From the NCBI GenBank assembly GCA_026260175.1, contig JAKCWW010000003.1, forward strand, positions 222,060-286,059: a stretch of DNA of 64,000 nucleotides, in the 5' to 3' direction. This document shows positions 1 to 11,331 of this stretch, piece after piece (the first letter of the stretch is position 1; each line of letters opens with the position of its first letter). Under the pieces are notes generated by a model. That model was given only the letters and a program-made list of their open reading frames with translations, was not told the origin of the DNA and searched no databases. The stretch comes from Reticulitermes lucifugus (taxonomy: Eukaryota; Arthropoda; Insecta; Blattodea; Rhinotermitidae). A program made the translations under genes and the position numbers.

Positions 1-1010
1 AATGTGATCTCGAACATGCCGAAAACATTTACTGTTGTGTGGCAACAAGGTGTCTTTCGTCAGGGTGCCTTTCCAGAACTTTACAAGGTCTCTGCAACTA
101 CTCGTTGAAATCATGATACAGAAGGGCCCGTCGAGGGGTGTAATTTATGACAGTAAATTAATAGATAGATTATGTATGAAACCTCTATACGTGGTGCAAA
201 TTACCGGATTTTTCGATTCAAATTTCAGCTGGCAATATACGAGGTACTGACTTTTCGTCATATCGTGCAAGCAGGCATGAGAAGATTTAGTCTGTAATAC
301 ATTTACAGCGTGAGCTTTTATCACATTTTATCACTTAACGTATTTCCTGTAGGCCTACAACCCCTAGCATTCGACTTTCTTCTGTTGGCGTTTTTTGACG
401 ACTGCAGGACGTCTGGGTGACACGTCAGCTGCGACGTGTTTATGATGGAAGTCGGAAAAGTTTACTTATTAGACAAGGATGTCGTGTAGTGGCAAAGAAG
501 TTAAGTGACAATGCTATAAATGTGTTTTGAAAAATATTTTACTTAAAGTTCAACAAGTAGAAAAAAATATTTCTTTTTGGAAGGTGGAAGCGTGGGGGAG
601 GGGGGGACTTCTCTGACTTCAAGAGTATAACAAAACTATAAACTTTTACGGAACAAAGATACTGTGTTCTTACGTTTAAGGTAGAAGGGGTAGTTCCTGA
701 GCTGATCCAGTCAAACGGAAGGGTTGACAATTAAATTGCGCCGTGGGTGAGTCATACTATGAAAGGGGTTGATGGATGGACTTCTAAGGGGTTGTGTAAC
801 AGAAGGGTGGGAATTGGGTCACTAGTACGGATTATGTTTTCTGTACATGCTGCAGAATATTAAAAGTAGAACATGAGGACACTGAGACAAATTTTTGACT
901 GATGTTTTGGACATTATCCAACGTTCAAGTTCTTTTGGAACCACTACGTTATGGAAACCGATTCTGTTTCCTTCATCAGGTGGCAGGATAAAATAAGGAA
1001 TCCTATTTCG
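1..1010. other. Unannotated AT-rich stretch
   Basis: No repeat head, conserved frame or structure was recognised. There is a G-rich patch near 595-606 and nothing else of note. Confidence 0.5.
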
Positions 1011-1305
1011 TTGGGGGGTGGGGGGTAGCGTAGTCGGTATAGCGACTCGCTACGGGATGGAGGGTTTTGGGTTCGAACTCCGGTGGGGTAAAAATATTTT
1101 TTATTCTCAACACCGGCCTTGGCGCCCACCCAGCTCCTGTACGATGGGTACGGGGGTCCTTTCTCGGGGGTAAAGCTGCCAGGGCATGGTGTTGACTACC
1201 TGCTCCCATTTAGTGCTGGTGTTAAGAATGAGGACAGCTATACTCCCTCTCTGTACCCGCATGACATGTCACGGGAGACATTTACCGTCAAACCGGTGGG
1301 TCCTT
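1011..1305 (+). repeat. tRNA-derived SINE, family E (full-length-like)
   Basis: The head resembles a tRNA gene, with a box A-like 'TAGCGTAGTCGGTATAG' and a box B-like 'GGGTTCGAACTCC'. The body continues through a segment shared with the copies near 13.7, 14.1 and 36.9 kb (tract around 'TAGTGCTGGTGTTAAGAA', ending in a 'GACATGTCACGGG' block). It therefore reads as a Pol III-type short retroelement and not as a functional tRNA. Confidence 0.75.
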
Positions 1306-1460
1306 GCGCATAGCATGAGACTCAAGTCTGGACCAACATCTTCAAATTTTGTTACAAATGTTCTGTAAAGTGCTGTTTAGCTCGTGCGTTTTAAAATATA
1401 TAGATTACATCGCGTGGTGATAAAATGTAAGGCCCGTTGCAAGATAAATATCAATATATC

Positions 1461-1635
1461 TATGGGTGCACAAAATTTCCAAAAATTTATAGGAGCCACC
1501 TGAAAATTTTAGGTGCCACAAGTGTGGCAAGAAGCAACAGCAATGCTGAGGACCCACAAATATTAGGTGCCACCCTACAAAACTTGTTCACCCGGGCGAC
1601 CGGGCGACCTGGCGCCCGGCATTTGTACACCCCTG
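1461..1635. mobile_element. Non-autonomous hAT-like element with 8-bp target duplication
   Basis: The right end read on the minus strand begins CAGGGGTGTACAAA and the left end begins TATGGGTGCACAAA, an imperfect terminal inverted repeat of hAT type. The flanks AATATATC (1453-1460) and AATATAAC (1636-1643) match at 7 of 8 positions, the target length expected for hAT. The element is only 175 bp with no coding capacity. Confidence 0.75.
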
Positions 1636-1639
1636 AATA

Positions 1640-2250
1640 TAACATTTTAATTAGAAATAGTAACAATAACATCGCTATATCAGCGTTGAAGGGGTGTCTT
1701 TGAAGACCGTCTTGCGTGTGCGTGCACATCTGGAGCATAATTTGCTAAATATTTCTTAGAGCAACGTTGTAATAAAAACGAAGTGCACATTTTATGGCCA
1801 ACATACTAGTCTGGTTAGTCGTAGTTTTTTTTTTTTAGAAAATCAAAATAAAAGCGAACACTATAGTAACTACACCACGAGTGCATTTCGCAACTTGTTA
1901 TCAGTCGGTTGGAAATCTATGTAAAAGAGAAAAGATTACTTTAGTTGGCCATCCGTTAAAATGGACTGTAATTCCTTTAGCTTGTTTTACACTAAGAGCG
2001 TAAACTGTGTTTTGTTTCTGCAGAACGACTTCTCCTTGCTTTAAATCAGGAGATCAGGCAGGTTTGGACACAATGATCGGGGACGTAGTCGCAAGCCAGA
2101 CAGATGTGGCAACAGATGTAATTGACTCCTGTCAGCATGGGGTTTAAGGCTGGGATGCAAAGAGGTGGAAGGATTTGAAGCTACGAGTAGTCTCAGGGCA
2201 AAAGAAATCTTTAGACTTTGTGGCAATAACATGTTTCGAAAGTGCGATGG
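1640..2250. other. Unannotated stretch
   Basis: Low-complexity T and A runs occur near 1827-1850. Nothing else was recognised. Confidence 0.45.
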
Positions 2251-2537
2251 CCGCTCCCGGTGGCCGCGAGTTCTAAGGCGTAGGACTGCGGCCGCTCGCT
2301 TGCTGGGATTACGGGTTTAAATCCGGCCGGGGGCATGGATGTCTGTCTCTTGTGAATGTTGTATGTTGTCAGGTAGAGGTCTCTGCAACGGGCCGATCCC
2401 TCGTCCAGAGGAATCCTACTGAGTGTGTGTGTGTATCACTGATTGTGATCAGGTGCAACAAAGATCTTCTACACGTACAGTGAGTAGGATGAAGAGGTCA
2501 GACTAAAGAGGTCAGACTAAAAAAGAAAAGAAAAAGT
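2251..2537 (+). repeat. tRNA-derived SINE, family A with tail type 1
   Basis: The head 'GTGGCCGCGAGTTCTAAGGC' plus 'GCTGGGATTACGGGTTTAAA' has the spacing of tRNA boxes A and B. A GT-rich stretch follows, then a tail with 'GGATCAGGTGC'-like sequence and 'GGTCAGACTAAA', ending in an A-rich run. The same tail is present at 46107-46258, whereas other family A copies end differently. Confidence 0.8.
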
Positions 2538-2539
2538 GT

Positions 2540-3640
2540 AGATCCAAAAACAAATTAAAACTGTACGACTAACAGTGTATCAAAATGGTGTTACATGGTG
2601 GGAACAAAGTTTCAACAGGAAAATATTTGTATTTAAAATTCACATGGGACAATTATAGTTAATCACGACACACGTCGGACTTCTTCGGGGAATTATTTCT
2701 TTTATATCGTCATCCTTCGCCTCTTACTTTTTGTTCTTTTTTGTGTTTATCTCCTTCCTTACTTTCTCCAACAAAACAGCGAATTTACACCTTTATTCTT
2801 CAGATTGCACATCTTCGAACATAGAGCTGCCATCTGTGTAAGCACATGAAAACTACATGCTACTATGGAAATGGCGTGAGAACGACATACAGTACATAGT
2901 CAGTGATAAGCGTTATCTATTATGCAAGCACAATCCTTCTACAAAGTCATCGTCACTGCAATAATGATTGCAAAACGCAAAAAAATGGAGTCATTGCGTT
3001 TATCCGCTAAGGTGATGTCTATGAAACTACGGCATTACAACCGAGAAGACAAGAGTTTTCGGATAAAAAGTTCCACAATAATGCTATCCTTCTCTACACA
3101 AGAAGTGCTCGTAGAGATTTTTGCTTCATGAGACAATTTAATTTTCTGTGCTGCGACAGCCTCCACTGCGACCTGCACGCGACTGTATGCAGCGTGTGAG
3201 TGGCACAGCCACTGGCCATCTGCATACATCAGCATCCCGCCCCAACCCTTGCAGCTTTCTTTACTCTTCTTCCCTTTAGAAAGGTTTTAAAAGTTTCGCT
3301 TCGCTAAACGTGAATAATTGCTGTGCTTGATGCGTCAGATGGCTTCGGACACTTGTTCACACGTTGACCGGACAGCTACAGAACGTTCCACAGAACTTTT
3401 TTATTGTACTAACTGAATATAGATCGATATAGATACAGGATGTTTGAGAACAAAGTGGCGAGTATTTGAAGCCGAGGGCGGGAGTGTCTTGCAGCACTGT
3501 GCATCTCTGAAATTTTCCACGGAAATTGCATTAATTGAATTTGGGATGTATATGACAGAGGGCGTTGTAGAACAAATTGCTGACGGAACGTTAGGCTGTA
3601 ATGAGGAACCTTGATTTTAGACTTCCGACGCGATGTTGAT
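2540..3640. other. Unannotated stretch
   Basis: No repeat family or coding domain was recognised in this 1.1 kb. Confidence 0.45.
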
Positions 3641-3745
3641 GATATCTGCGCTCTTCTGGGATATTACGCGGCATCGTGTGGTAATTGTTTACCGACGTTT
3701 CGGGACAACGTATCGGTCCCATCTTCAAGGGTCAAGAGTCCAAGA
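3622..3745 (-). repeat. Interspersed repeat with degenerate hammerhead-like core (copy 1 of 4)
   Basis: It shares about 90 bp with copies at 38164-38263, 45555-45665 and 48760-48905: 'GATGTTGATGAGATCTGCGC'-like sequence, 'GGGATATTACGCGGC' and 'TTTACCGACGTTTCGGGACA'. On the minus strand the last block forms TGAAGA - GGGAC/GTCCC stem - GAAAC, the hammerhead layout with a non-consensus core. Confidence 0.65.
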
Positions 3746-4059
3746 AGAAAAGAAAGCCTTCACCGTAACGTAGATTCTATATGGGAAGGTGCGCGCGGGG
3801 TGGTAATCAGTAAGCGTGGTGACAGCCAATAGGGTTTATTTTCTTCTGCCTATGGTCTTCAAGTGTAACTTTATTACAATAATTGGGTATCCCTGAATAA
3901 CTACAATTTATAGGAGTAGGTTAATGTAACGGTCAATTGTGAAATTGTCAACTTTTTTGTTGCTTTATCAATAGATTTGTCAATAGTATTTAAAAAATTT
4001 GTTGTAATCCTATGCAGCCTGAAGTGTATCTGAATAATTCAGTTGCTCCCTAACATTAA

Positions 4060-4220
4060 CCACATTATTTCCCATTGCCAACACGAATCGGTAAAGGGTG
4101 TTTAGGAAGTAATCACTGCTGACAATGATACGAAACACATAAATAGGCTCTGCGCACAATGCAACTTTCTTTCCTGTTACTGCAGGTGGTACTTATATTT
4201 ACCAGTGTGCTTTAAAGGAT
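4060..4220 (+). repeat. Unclassified ~190-bp interspersed repeat (copy 1)
   Basis: Recurrent landmarks are a 'CAACACGAATCGGT' block, 'GATACGAAACACATA', a 'GCAGGTGGTACTTATAT' block and 'GTGCTTTAAAGGATTA'. The same landmarks in the same order occur near 26.8 and 33.4 kb, and in part near 20.5, 21.95, 29.7 and 52.7 kb. There is no tRNA head or transposase, so the class is unknown. Confidence 0.6.
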
Positions 4221-4274
4221 TACGTAATTATATTTTGTTTCTGCGCATATTACGCAGGCGCCGTCCTTTCTGGC

Positions 4275-4895
4275 TGTCAGATTAGCAACACAAGACAAAT
4301 TCTGAACGAACATTGTGTGACGTTTTACTACATGGATGATTCTTATTTTAGTCTTTGTTAAGCTTTCTTAGACCTATGTATAAGCTTGTGTGATTACCAT
4401 CTGCCTTGATCTGAACAAAAGAAAACATGTTTGTGTGCGTTTTCTATCTCATTACATTTAGTGTCATCCCAACCGCACATTATTTCATTTAAATAAGAAT
4501 TTAAAAGAAGAAGGGATCCTTCCCTTTCCTCACACACGTAGTTTTTACAATGCTCATATTGAAAGGGATGAAGCTACCCCAGGAGCCAGCAGCATCTAAT
4601 TACCTTACTGCTTTGCAAAGAAAGGTGAAAATCAAGTTTTTTTTATTGTATATGGCCATGCAAGAGCGACACCCGTCTTTGTCTCGTGCCGGGATGACAC
4701 GAGTGTGACCAGACGGCCCTTTTGTTGGCGAGCTGTGCATCACTGAGACACGTTCCAGGCACGCGAATAAAACAGGAAATAAAGAATAACCACTTCATAC
4801 CTAACTCGATGGGGCGTAGTCCTTCAGAAGCTGATAGTGGCGCAGTGAATATCTAGGTTAGTGTTACCTGGGACATGACAACGTGTATTGTGTTT
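4275..4895. other. Unannotated stretch
   Basis: Nothing recognised apart from short T and A runs. Confidence 0.4.
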
Positions 4896-4904
4896 CAAGT
4901 TTAC

Positions 4905-5040
4905 CAAAGTTTCAGGGAAACCTGCTGCTCCCAGCATCAGCGAAGATGGAGGCAGCAGGATCCCCTGAATCGTCCTAGGAAACTACACGGTGTCAAGTCC
5001 CAGCAGGAATATCCATAGCCGCTCGCTCGGTCAAAAAATT
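4905..5040 (+). repeat. Foldback-associated repeat with GATGGAGGCAGCA block
   Basis: It contains 'GAAGATGGAGGCAGCAGGAT' followed by a CTGAATCG block and 'AACTACACGGTGTCAAGTCCC'. Related blocks lie at about 16.8, 19.9, 25.3, 34.25, 48.5 and 56.95 kb. The block is a degenerate version of the hammerhead-like core seen best at 25336-25370. Confidence 0.5.
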
Positions 5041-5129
5041 GAAGGCCTATTATGGCAACCGAATATGTATCACCGTGCTCAGTGAACCCATCATTCGACC
5101 CTAGGTTGAATGAATTGCATGGAAAGTCT

Positions 5130-5370
5130 TAACTTTAAAAGATCCATTTTAATATTATCATTCTGTCTATGCATAGAACTCTCAAGTGATTTTTTCCCTT
5201 CACATATATTGTAAGCGTAACTCTCACCTCTCCCTCTTACATGACTCAGTGTCAGCCTTTTTCATTTTATCGTACCAACAATATGTAATGGAAGTTACAA
5301 ATTATGAAACTTCACTGTTCAGTTTTGTTCAACCTTCTGTTGCTTCCTCTTACTTAGGTAATTATAAATA
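5130..5370 (-). repeat. LINE 3' fragment (minus)
   Basis: On the minus strand the area around 5140-5180 matches the 'RRRWEDNIKMDL'-type C-terminal coding tail of non-LTR retrotransposons seen repeatedly in this window. It is decayed and 5'-truncated; clade unknown. Confidence 0.45.
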
Positions 5371-5870
5371 GTCTTGTGTAAATCACTCTGTGTGTGTGCA
5401 CGTTGCGTGGGTTGAGAAACCAGGTTTCACAACAATAGACCCATAAAACAATAGTATTTATAGTTGTGTCTTCTAATCTTTAGGTTCATAGATAAGAGTC
5501 GGTAAGATAAAGGGCTTCGGAATGAAAGGTGGAAAGTGTTCCCCGAATTTAATCTACTCTTAGCGTCTTCGTCAGTAGCTCATTATTTATTGTCATTCCC
5601 AAATATTTGAGCGGGTCTTTATAAATTATTATTTTATTTGTTAGTCTGCTTTCTTGTTTTTCTTTCTTTCATATTTCCGCCACGAAAGTCATATGGAATG
5701 TTGGAAGCAGATGTGGGGCCATTGGATGCAAAACCTTTTGCGATGGCACATCCCCGTTGTGTTATTCAATTACAGATAGATTTTCTATTCAAAACAGTCT
5801 TACATAACATACAAAGTAGGATAAAATACGCTAAAAAGACACGTATTGCAGCGTGTATTTTTATTGTTCT
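5360..5870. other. Unannotated stretch
   Basis: Nothing recognised. Confidence 0.4.
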
Positions 5871-5876
5871 TAATAA

Positions 5877-5920
5877 GGGCCTGATAATGGCTTAATAATC
5901 CGAAACATGTAGCCTGCTTT
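5877..5920 (+). ncRNA. Degenerate hammerhead-like motif
   Basis: The layout CTGATAA - stem - CCGAAACATGTA is flanked by GGC and GCC that could form stem I. The core departs from consensus, so it is reported as a relic. Confidence 0.35.
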
Positions 5921-6253
5921 ATTCAACTTGTACGCTGTGTATGGCTGTTTTGAGTAAAAACAGTATATCTGGATGCAAAGTCGCTGATCTCCGTATGATG
6001 AGAAATCTTTAAAAGACTTAAACTATAGTTAAAGCCACTTAATAGAAAATGACAGCTTTTTGGATGAGCAATGTACGTTTGTACGTCTGAAACTGTCAGT
6101 TGAATACTCAGATGCAAATTTGGTATGATCAGATATATTAAATACTTAAGCTAGTTTTTTTTATGAAATATAATTTTTGTGTTTAAATTTGTACTTAACT
6201 GTTTATATATGGGCCTACCCTAATTATCGTACCTAAGACAATCATTTTGGGAA

Positions 6254-6320
6254 GCAAGGAATTTCCTTGCATAATTTTGTGATTTCGACATGTTAGTTCT
6301 TAACCAAGAACTAACATGTC
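6254..6320. repeat. Two adjacent perfect hairpins
   Basis: The segment at 6254-6270 is a near-palindrome (8-bp arms GCAAGGAA/TTCCTTGC around one base). The arms at 6287-6301 and 6306-6320 are a perfect 15-bp inverted repeat with a 4-base loop. No known family was recognised. Confidence 0.8.
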
Positions 6321-6324
6321 ATGT

Positions 6325-7360
6325 GACGGGCTAAAATTATTTACATAATGATCGGGCCTGGTATGCTTTCTGAAGAGACATCAGAGGAATACAGTTTTAA
6401 ATAACTAAGACTTTATCGTACTGTGTGACTTAAGTCCAATCGCCCACACATTGAGATCTTGCAAAAAGTGAAATTTTAATTCTTACACAACAACGAAACG
6501 ACATGTTAAATTGCTTTCACCCACACACAAGTTACAATTTACAGTACTACGAGAAGTAATTATCATGCCATGCATCCACCCATGTAGCTGTTTCAGAACA
6601 CCGACATATGTGCACCAGTGCTTTAATCTTACACTTTCTTTGTTTTGAAGGCGGTGAAAAGAAATAGTACGAGGTTCGACGTAGTAGTAAGCCGTCGTGT
6701 GCTTTATTTGTTTTGACAGTATTAGGCCTGTAAATGCCCGGACATAAAAATGTGTCTGAAGCCTTTGCCAGTTCTCTTCCGAGAGTCTCAGCTTTCCGTC
6801 CGGTCTGTATATTCCCCACAAATTTGTGTGATCTTTATGTATTAGTGCGAGATTTAAGGTCAGAGATTGTATTTTTAAAATTAAAATTAGGCTATAGGAT
6901 TTTCAGAGTTGGAATTTAACGTAAATGATACACGGAAACATATTTGCCTTTTATTGACGGATTTCATGTGTTTTATTCTCACACTTTCATAATAAAAATA
7001 AATACAAAATTTTCTCTGAAACTTAGGAACATTACAAAGTAAGCTACTTCTGTACGTGACGACGCATGTGATAAATATACCATTTCATTTGAAGCAATTA
7101 TAATTTCTACAATCCAATTTTGTTGGTAGGACCATAGATGTATAATTCAGCGTGTGTTAAATGTACCTTATTTCGAGGTAGGCCGGGTTAAACTGGCAAA
7201 GATATTGGGTTTGTATTCCGCAGTTGATCTTCAGTTATCTATAAATAACTATAAAAGCCGAAGTTTTTCAAAACGTGACAGTACTAAAAATGTTAATCCT
7301 TAGTTTTTACTAATCCTTAACTCATTCCTCATGGTGAAATTAGTTTTCTTTTTTGTGGTG
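6325..7360. other. Unannotated stretch
   Basis: Open frames of up to 112 codons on the minus strand (6483-6821) show no domain or conserved motif. No repeat head was recognised. Confidence 0.4.
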
Positions 7361-7362
7361 AA

Positions 7363-7630
7363 GGGCCCCGCAGCAGATGCTACGGACGCACCGCAGCCTT
7401 AAGGCTTATTGTGCAACCCTGTGATGAAGATGACGATAAGTTTTTTTTTTTTCGTTTTTCCAATTAATGGAGCAACAGTGGAATGAAATTGACAGGGGAA
7501 AACAGAAGTACTCGGGGGAAAAACATGTCCCAGTGCCACTTTGTCCACCACAAATACCACATGGACTGACCCGGAATAGAAACCGGGCCTCCGCGGTGAG
7601 AGGCCGACGCCTGAGCCACGGTACGGCCTA
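7363..7630 (-). repeat. tRNA-derived SINE, family C, tail type 1
   Basis: Read on the minus strand it starts with a tRNA-like head ending in the CCGCGGAGGCCCGGTT block (box B decayed). It continues through 'GGTGGACAAAGTGGCA' and 'GACAATTTC'-like blocks and ends with the tail 'AGGCTGCGGTGCGTCCGTAG'. Near-identical copies lie at 27614-27873, 34659-34935 and 53009-53257. Confidence 0.85.
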
Positions 7631-7639
7631 CCCTTTTGT

Positions 7640-8825
7640 TAGTAGTGAAGGTATCGCAGCGTGCATAATAACACCTTTAAGTCTGCAAACCTTTCACCTA
7701 GCTCAGAGCTTTCCTGGTCTTGCATATGGCGAAATAGCTTCAATATACCTATTGTAAGTAACGTAGTTTAAAAGATTCTGTTGGTCATTAAATAAAATTA
7801 GTTGCGGTATCTTCAGACGCAGGGTCACTCACCCATATTGTTTGTATAATTTCATGATTCGTACGTTCAGAAATGGATTCTTTGGATCATGGGAATGCAC
7901 TTGCAACTATGGCCGAATAATGAAGTGTCATTAAATACGTTTGGGTTGTCGGTTTTAATAATCTTCTTTACACATTCACAAAAAATACACGTGAGTACTA
8001 AACGCATTTCACAGCTCTTGTGAGACCGAAGAGCATAATGAGAATCTGTAAGGTGATTAGGTTAATAATGGGACATATCTTCTTCCTCTAAATTCATCAC
8101 AAAATTAGGTACTTGTTCCAAAGTTATATCTGATAGTTCTTCGTAGTTGGCCACGTTATAAATTGGACTGATTTGATTGAGGTTAGGGTCCAGTAGTAAG
8201 TGTGGAATTTACTTAACACATGAGTGACTAATAGGTGTGTTTATGGCAGCAACACCCCCCCCCCGTTCCCCGCCTGCAGCCGTGAACGTTTGTCTGTATA
8301 CGGCCCTTAAGAAATGATTTAAATAACCGAATAAATAATTTTGCCAAAATATAATTCACCTTGCTCAGAATATCTTGCAGGCATTTTGGCAAAATGCTAC
8401 GTAGTCGAAAAGGTACAACCCTAGAACCAATTACAAGAATTTCTTGAATTACTTCGTGTCATTATATTGTCACTTTTGTGTAGTCAGTACAGCTAGGAAA
8501 CTGACTGGACAGCGCGGTACAATCCCAAGAAGGGATACGGGTTTTTTGTCTTTTGTACGACGACGAGAGCGGCTGGGGGGCTTCCGTAATGTCCGGGGTA
8601 CCAGGAGCTCTTTCGCTGTTGGCAAAGCTGCCGAAGCTTGAATCTGACAACTAAATTATAATGCCAAGGTTAAAAATGCGTGAAATAATACTTTACTCCC
8701 TCTTAGGTCTTAGTGGCTTTGCGCTTAATTAAGCAGATGGGCAACTTTACCTTTAGATCGTTCTTGCATGTGCCTTTTAAATTAGTTTGGTGGTCGATAG
8801 GATGTGATACAGAGACAATGTAGCT
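7640..8825. other. Unannotated stretch
   Basis: A C run lies near 8250-8259. Nothing else was recognised. Confidence 0.4.
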
Positions 8826-8829
8826 CACG

Positions 8830-9025
8830 GGATCTGTGTAATTCAGTTGCCCACCTGGTCAGTAGCTGCAGGTGCCTATCTTTCCCGGATATCTAAACAA
8901 AAACACGCAGCAGAACCTGTTCATCAACATGTACCCCGGGGCACGTCGCACCTTCCGATCTGTCTAACCACAGCCCTCGCTCTGTGGCCGACAATACGAA
9001 CCCGCAACGTTCTAGCGCTCGTGGC
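8830..9025 (-). repeat. Possible decayed SINE
   Basis: On the minus strand, 'GCGCTAGAACGTTGCGGGTTCGTATTG' positions a box B-like GGTTCG element after a tRNA-like segment. No sister copy was found in the window. Confidence 0.35.
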
Positions 9026-9089
9026 TAATCAGTTCTGAGTCTGATTGCTCCAACGATATGTGCACATTGTCAGCTAATATTCAGGGTAG

Positions 9090-9160
9090 GGACCAGTGGT
9101 AAGCTCTTGTGATCACGGCAATGAACTTTTGGTTTCCGTAAAAGGCCCCGAAATTCATCG
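9090..9160 (+). repeat. Short LINE 3' fragment
   Basis: The stretch reading 'AAGCTCTTGTGATCACGGCA' followed by 'ATGAACTTTTGGTTTCC' matches the noncoding tail that follows the LINE coding ends at 16.3 and 50.8 kb. Confidence 0.5.
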
Positions 9161-9900
9161 CTTCCTGAACGACTGTGAGTACGTATATGAAGGACTCGGC
9201 TGCAGTGAATTAGGTGGAGACACTTCTGTTATTTTGAAGCGATTATGAAATCTGAAGTCCCTTTAATTTGGTACAGTTACTGACATGATTCCTGAATACA
9301 GAGTTTATAGGCTTGTTATTTTACTGAGAGATCGTCTTGCACACAAATACGACGGACGTACCGACGTCTGCTGCGCCTGTCGCGTCGAAACGTTTTCAAT
9401 ATTCCCGTCAGAACCCGTGAGATTGAATATGAGAGAGAAGGAGTTTTGAGGGGTTGGAACGACAGGAGGCTAGGGTAGAAAGTATTGGGAGGGTTTGGTT
9501 TCTTTTGATTGAAACTGAACCTTCTTTCCTTTTATACTGGTGACAATTTCACGAGTGTCCCCTAGCCACCAAGTAAAGAACTGGCATGTGATTCTTAATT
9601 TAAAACAGTAACTTTGCTCTTCTTTTCCACCCCTTATCCCCCCTTTTTGTATTACTGACAGCTGACCCGAACTCCATGCCCAGAATGAAGAAGGGACGAA
9701 ATTACAGGCTTCGGTTATACGATATCATAGTCAGTGTCCAGCACCATAAATTGTTTTTGGCGTATTAGCAGATAGATGCCGCAATAATATACTTGCTAAC
9801 CATGCTATGTCTCTCTGTCCACATCCCACAAATCAAAAACCGCTGAAATATTTTCACAAAATTTCGTATTTGGGAGTTGTATTGAAATTTGTTGAAACAT
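9160..9900. other. Unannotated stretch
   Basis: Nothing recognised. Confidence 0.4.
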
Positions 9901-9971
9901 CTCAATTTTATGTGGTAGCTAAAACCAACAAATGCACGTAAGTGTATGAACGTATATTATAAACGTAGTAT

Positions 9972-10017
9972 ACCTCCTACATGTTTCGACCACTCATGTG
10001 GCCATCCTCAGGGAGGT
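9972..10017 (-). ncRNA. Hammerhead-ribozyme-like motif with full core
   Basis: On the minus strand: ACCTCC (stem I) - CTGAGGA - GGCCAC/GTGGTC stem II - GAAAC - AT loop - GTA - GGAGGT (stem I). Core bases match the CUGANGA...GAAA...UH consensus and stem I is six perfect pairs. It lies in a decayed interspersed element that starts near 9925 with 'CCAACAAATGCAC'. Confidence 0.7.
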
Positions 10018-10149
10018 GCGTAACGAAGAATAAATACTTTGAGATGTTACAGAAGTTTGTGTACCAATAAACAGATTTTAAATATTAAGTTTCAAAGTTG
10101 CGTGTTTTAAAATACATATTAAAGTTTAAAATACAGATAAAAAGTTTTT

Positions 10150-10465
10150 TTGAAAACTTTTCATCTGTATTTTAAACTATATGCCATGGGGGATCACTGA
10201 GCACTTGTTTATAATTGTAAAAACATTTTTAGTAATTTTAATTAACAATATCGTATTTTAAATCTACACAAACACATCTTTGACAGAATTTGCTGTACTT
10301 TTATGCCTTTGTATACAACGTCCCTGATGATGGCCTTGTAGAGGTCGAAACATGTAAGGGAACGTAAGTGACAATTGATTGTTTATTATTGATTGTGCAA
10401 TGTATTGGATCAAAAACAGTATAATCAATCTTGCATGGCGTATGAATTACATTCAATTCATAGCC
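10150..10465. mobile_element. One arm of a long foldback element
   Basis: The region from the 'TTTTTAGTAATTTTAATTAA' block through 'GATGATGGCCTTGTAGAGGT' to 'GTATAATCAATCTTG' is homologous to the right arm of the foldback element at 16855-17470. The opposite arm is missing. A hammerhead-like core (10324-10356, +) with stem II GGCCT/AGGTC is embedded. Confidence 0.6.
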
Positions 10466-10469
10466 ATGT

Positions 10470-11085
10470 GTTATGTAGTTCATCATGCATGTAAGTAGCA
10501 TGGTTCAAGAACTAGTAACTTAGTAACAAACTTTTAACAGTGTTGGTACAACTGATTTATTTAATAAGACGCTGCCAGAGAACATCTTACATAATAAATT
10601 GTATAACATTTTTCATTATTAATCCATTTTTTTTTGTGCGTGAGGCGTCATAACATGAAACAAGCTTTTGCATCAAGATGGTATCATTTTGACGAAGATG
10701 AGAAGAAAGTATAACGATCAGGGGTGGTGGACTGGTTGAGGGTGTTCTAAGTGTTACTGGAGTGCATCTCGGTTGGGTGGGAGAGGGGGGGGGAGACGGT
10801 GATGGTCGCGTCCACAATTTTAAACAGATGCAAATTCCGCAGTCCTGATATCCCAAGCTCTAAAACCTTTTTAGTGCAATAGTGACCTATGGATTATCGT
10901 GGGAAAAATCAGTATTTATGCTTTATTAGCGAAAATGATTGGCAAGTCATGTGCCGTTTTGAATAACTCTGTAGTCCACAGTCCTTGAGAATTTAATATT
11001 CCATGGGTAAGCCACAAAATTGCCACCTCCGCTCCCTTATGGAACCATAATACAATTCATTACCATGCTTGTAAATCTTTTCACC
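10470..11085. other. Unannotated stretch
   Basis: A G run lies at about 10783-10792. Nothing else was recognised. Confidence 0.4.
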
Positions 11086-11089
11086 TTTC

Positions 11090-11260
11090 CCTGTCCTGAG
11101 ACAGACCAATCCAGTCCACTCCCTTCCCTTATTTAATATCCATTTTAGTGTTATATTTCCATCTACGTTTAGGTCTTACAAGTGCTATATTTATTTCAGA
11201 TTTTTCGACCCACACACCGAGTGCTACTCTTAATATTTGACCGGCGTATCAAAACAAATT
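11090..11260 (-). repeat. LINE 3' coding fragment (minus)
   Basis: The minus strand reads through the same Arg-rich, Trp-containing C-terminal tail motif as other LINE ends here (plus-strand signature 'ATCCATTTTAGTGTTATATT'). Confidence 0.45.
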
Positions 11261-11331
11261 TGTCCTTTGTCTACAAACGGCACAGACAACGTTTGACCTT
11301 TACTTAAGGGGATTTTGACATATGCAATCTA

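Noticed and set aside
6483-6821. 112-codon minus-strand frame with overlapping shifted frame
   Set aside because: Two overlapping frames of similar length and no domain indicate chance.
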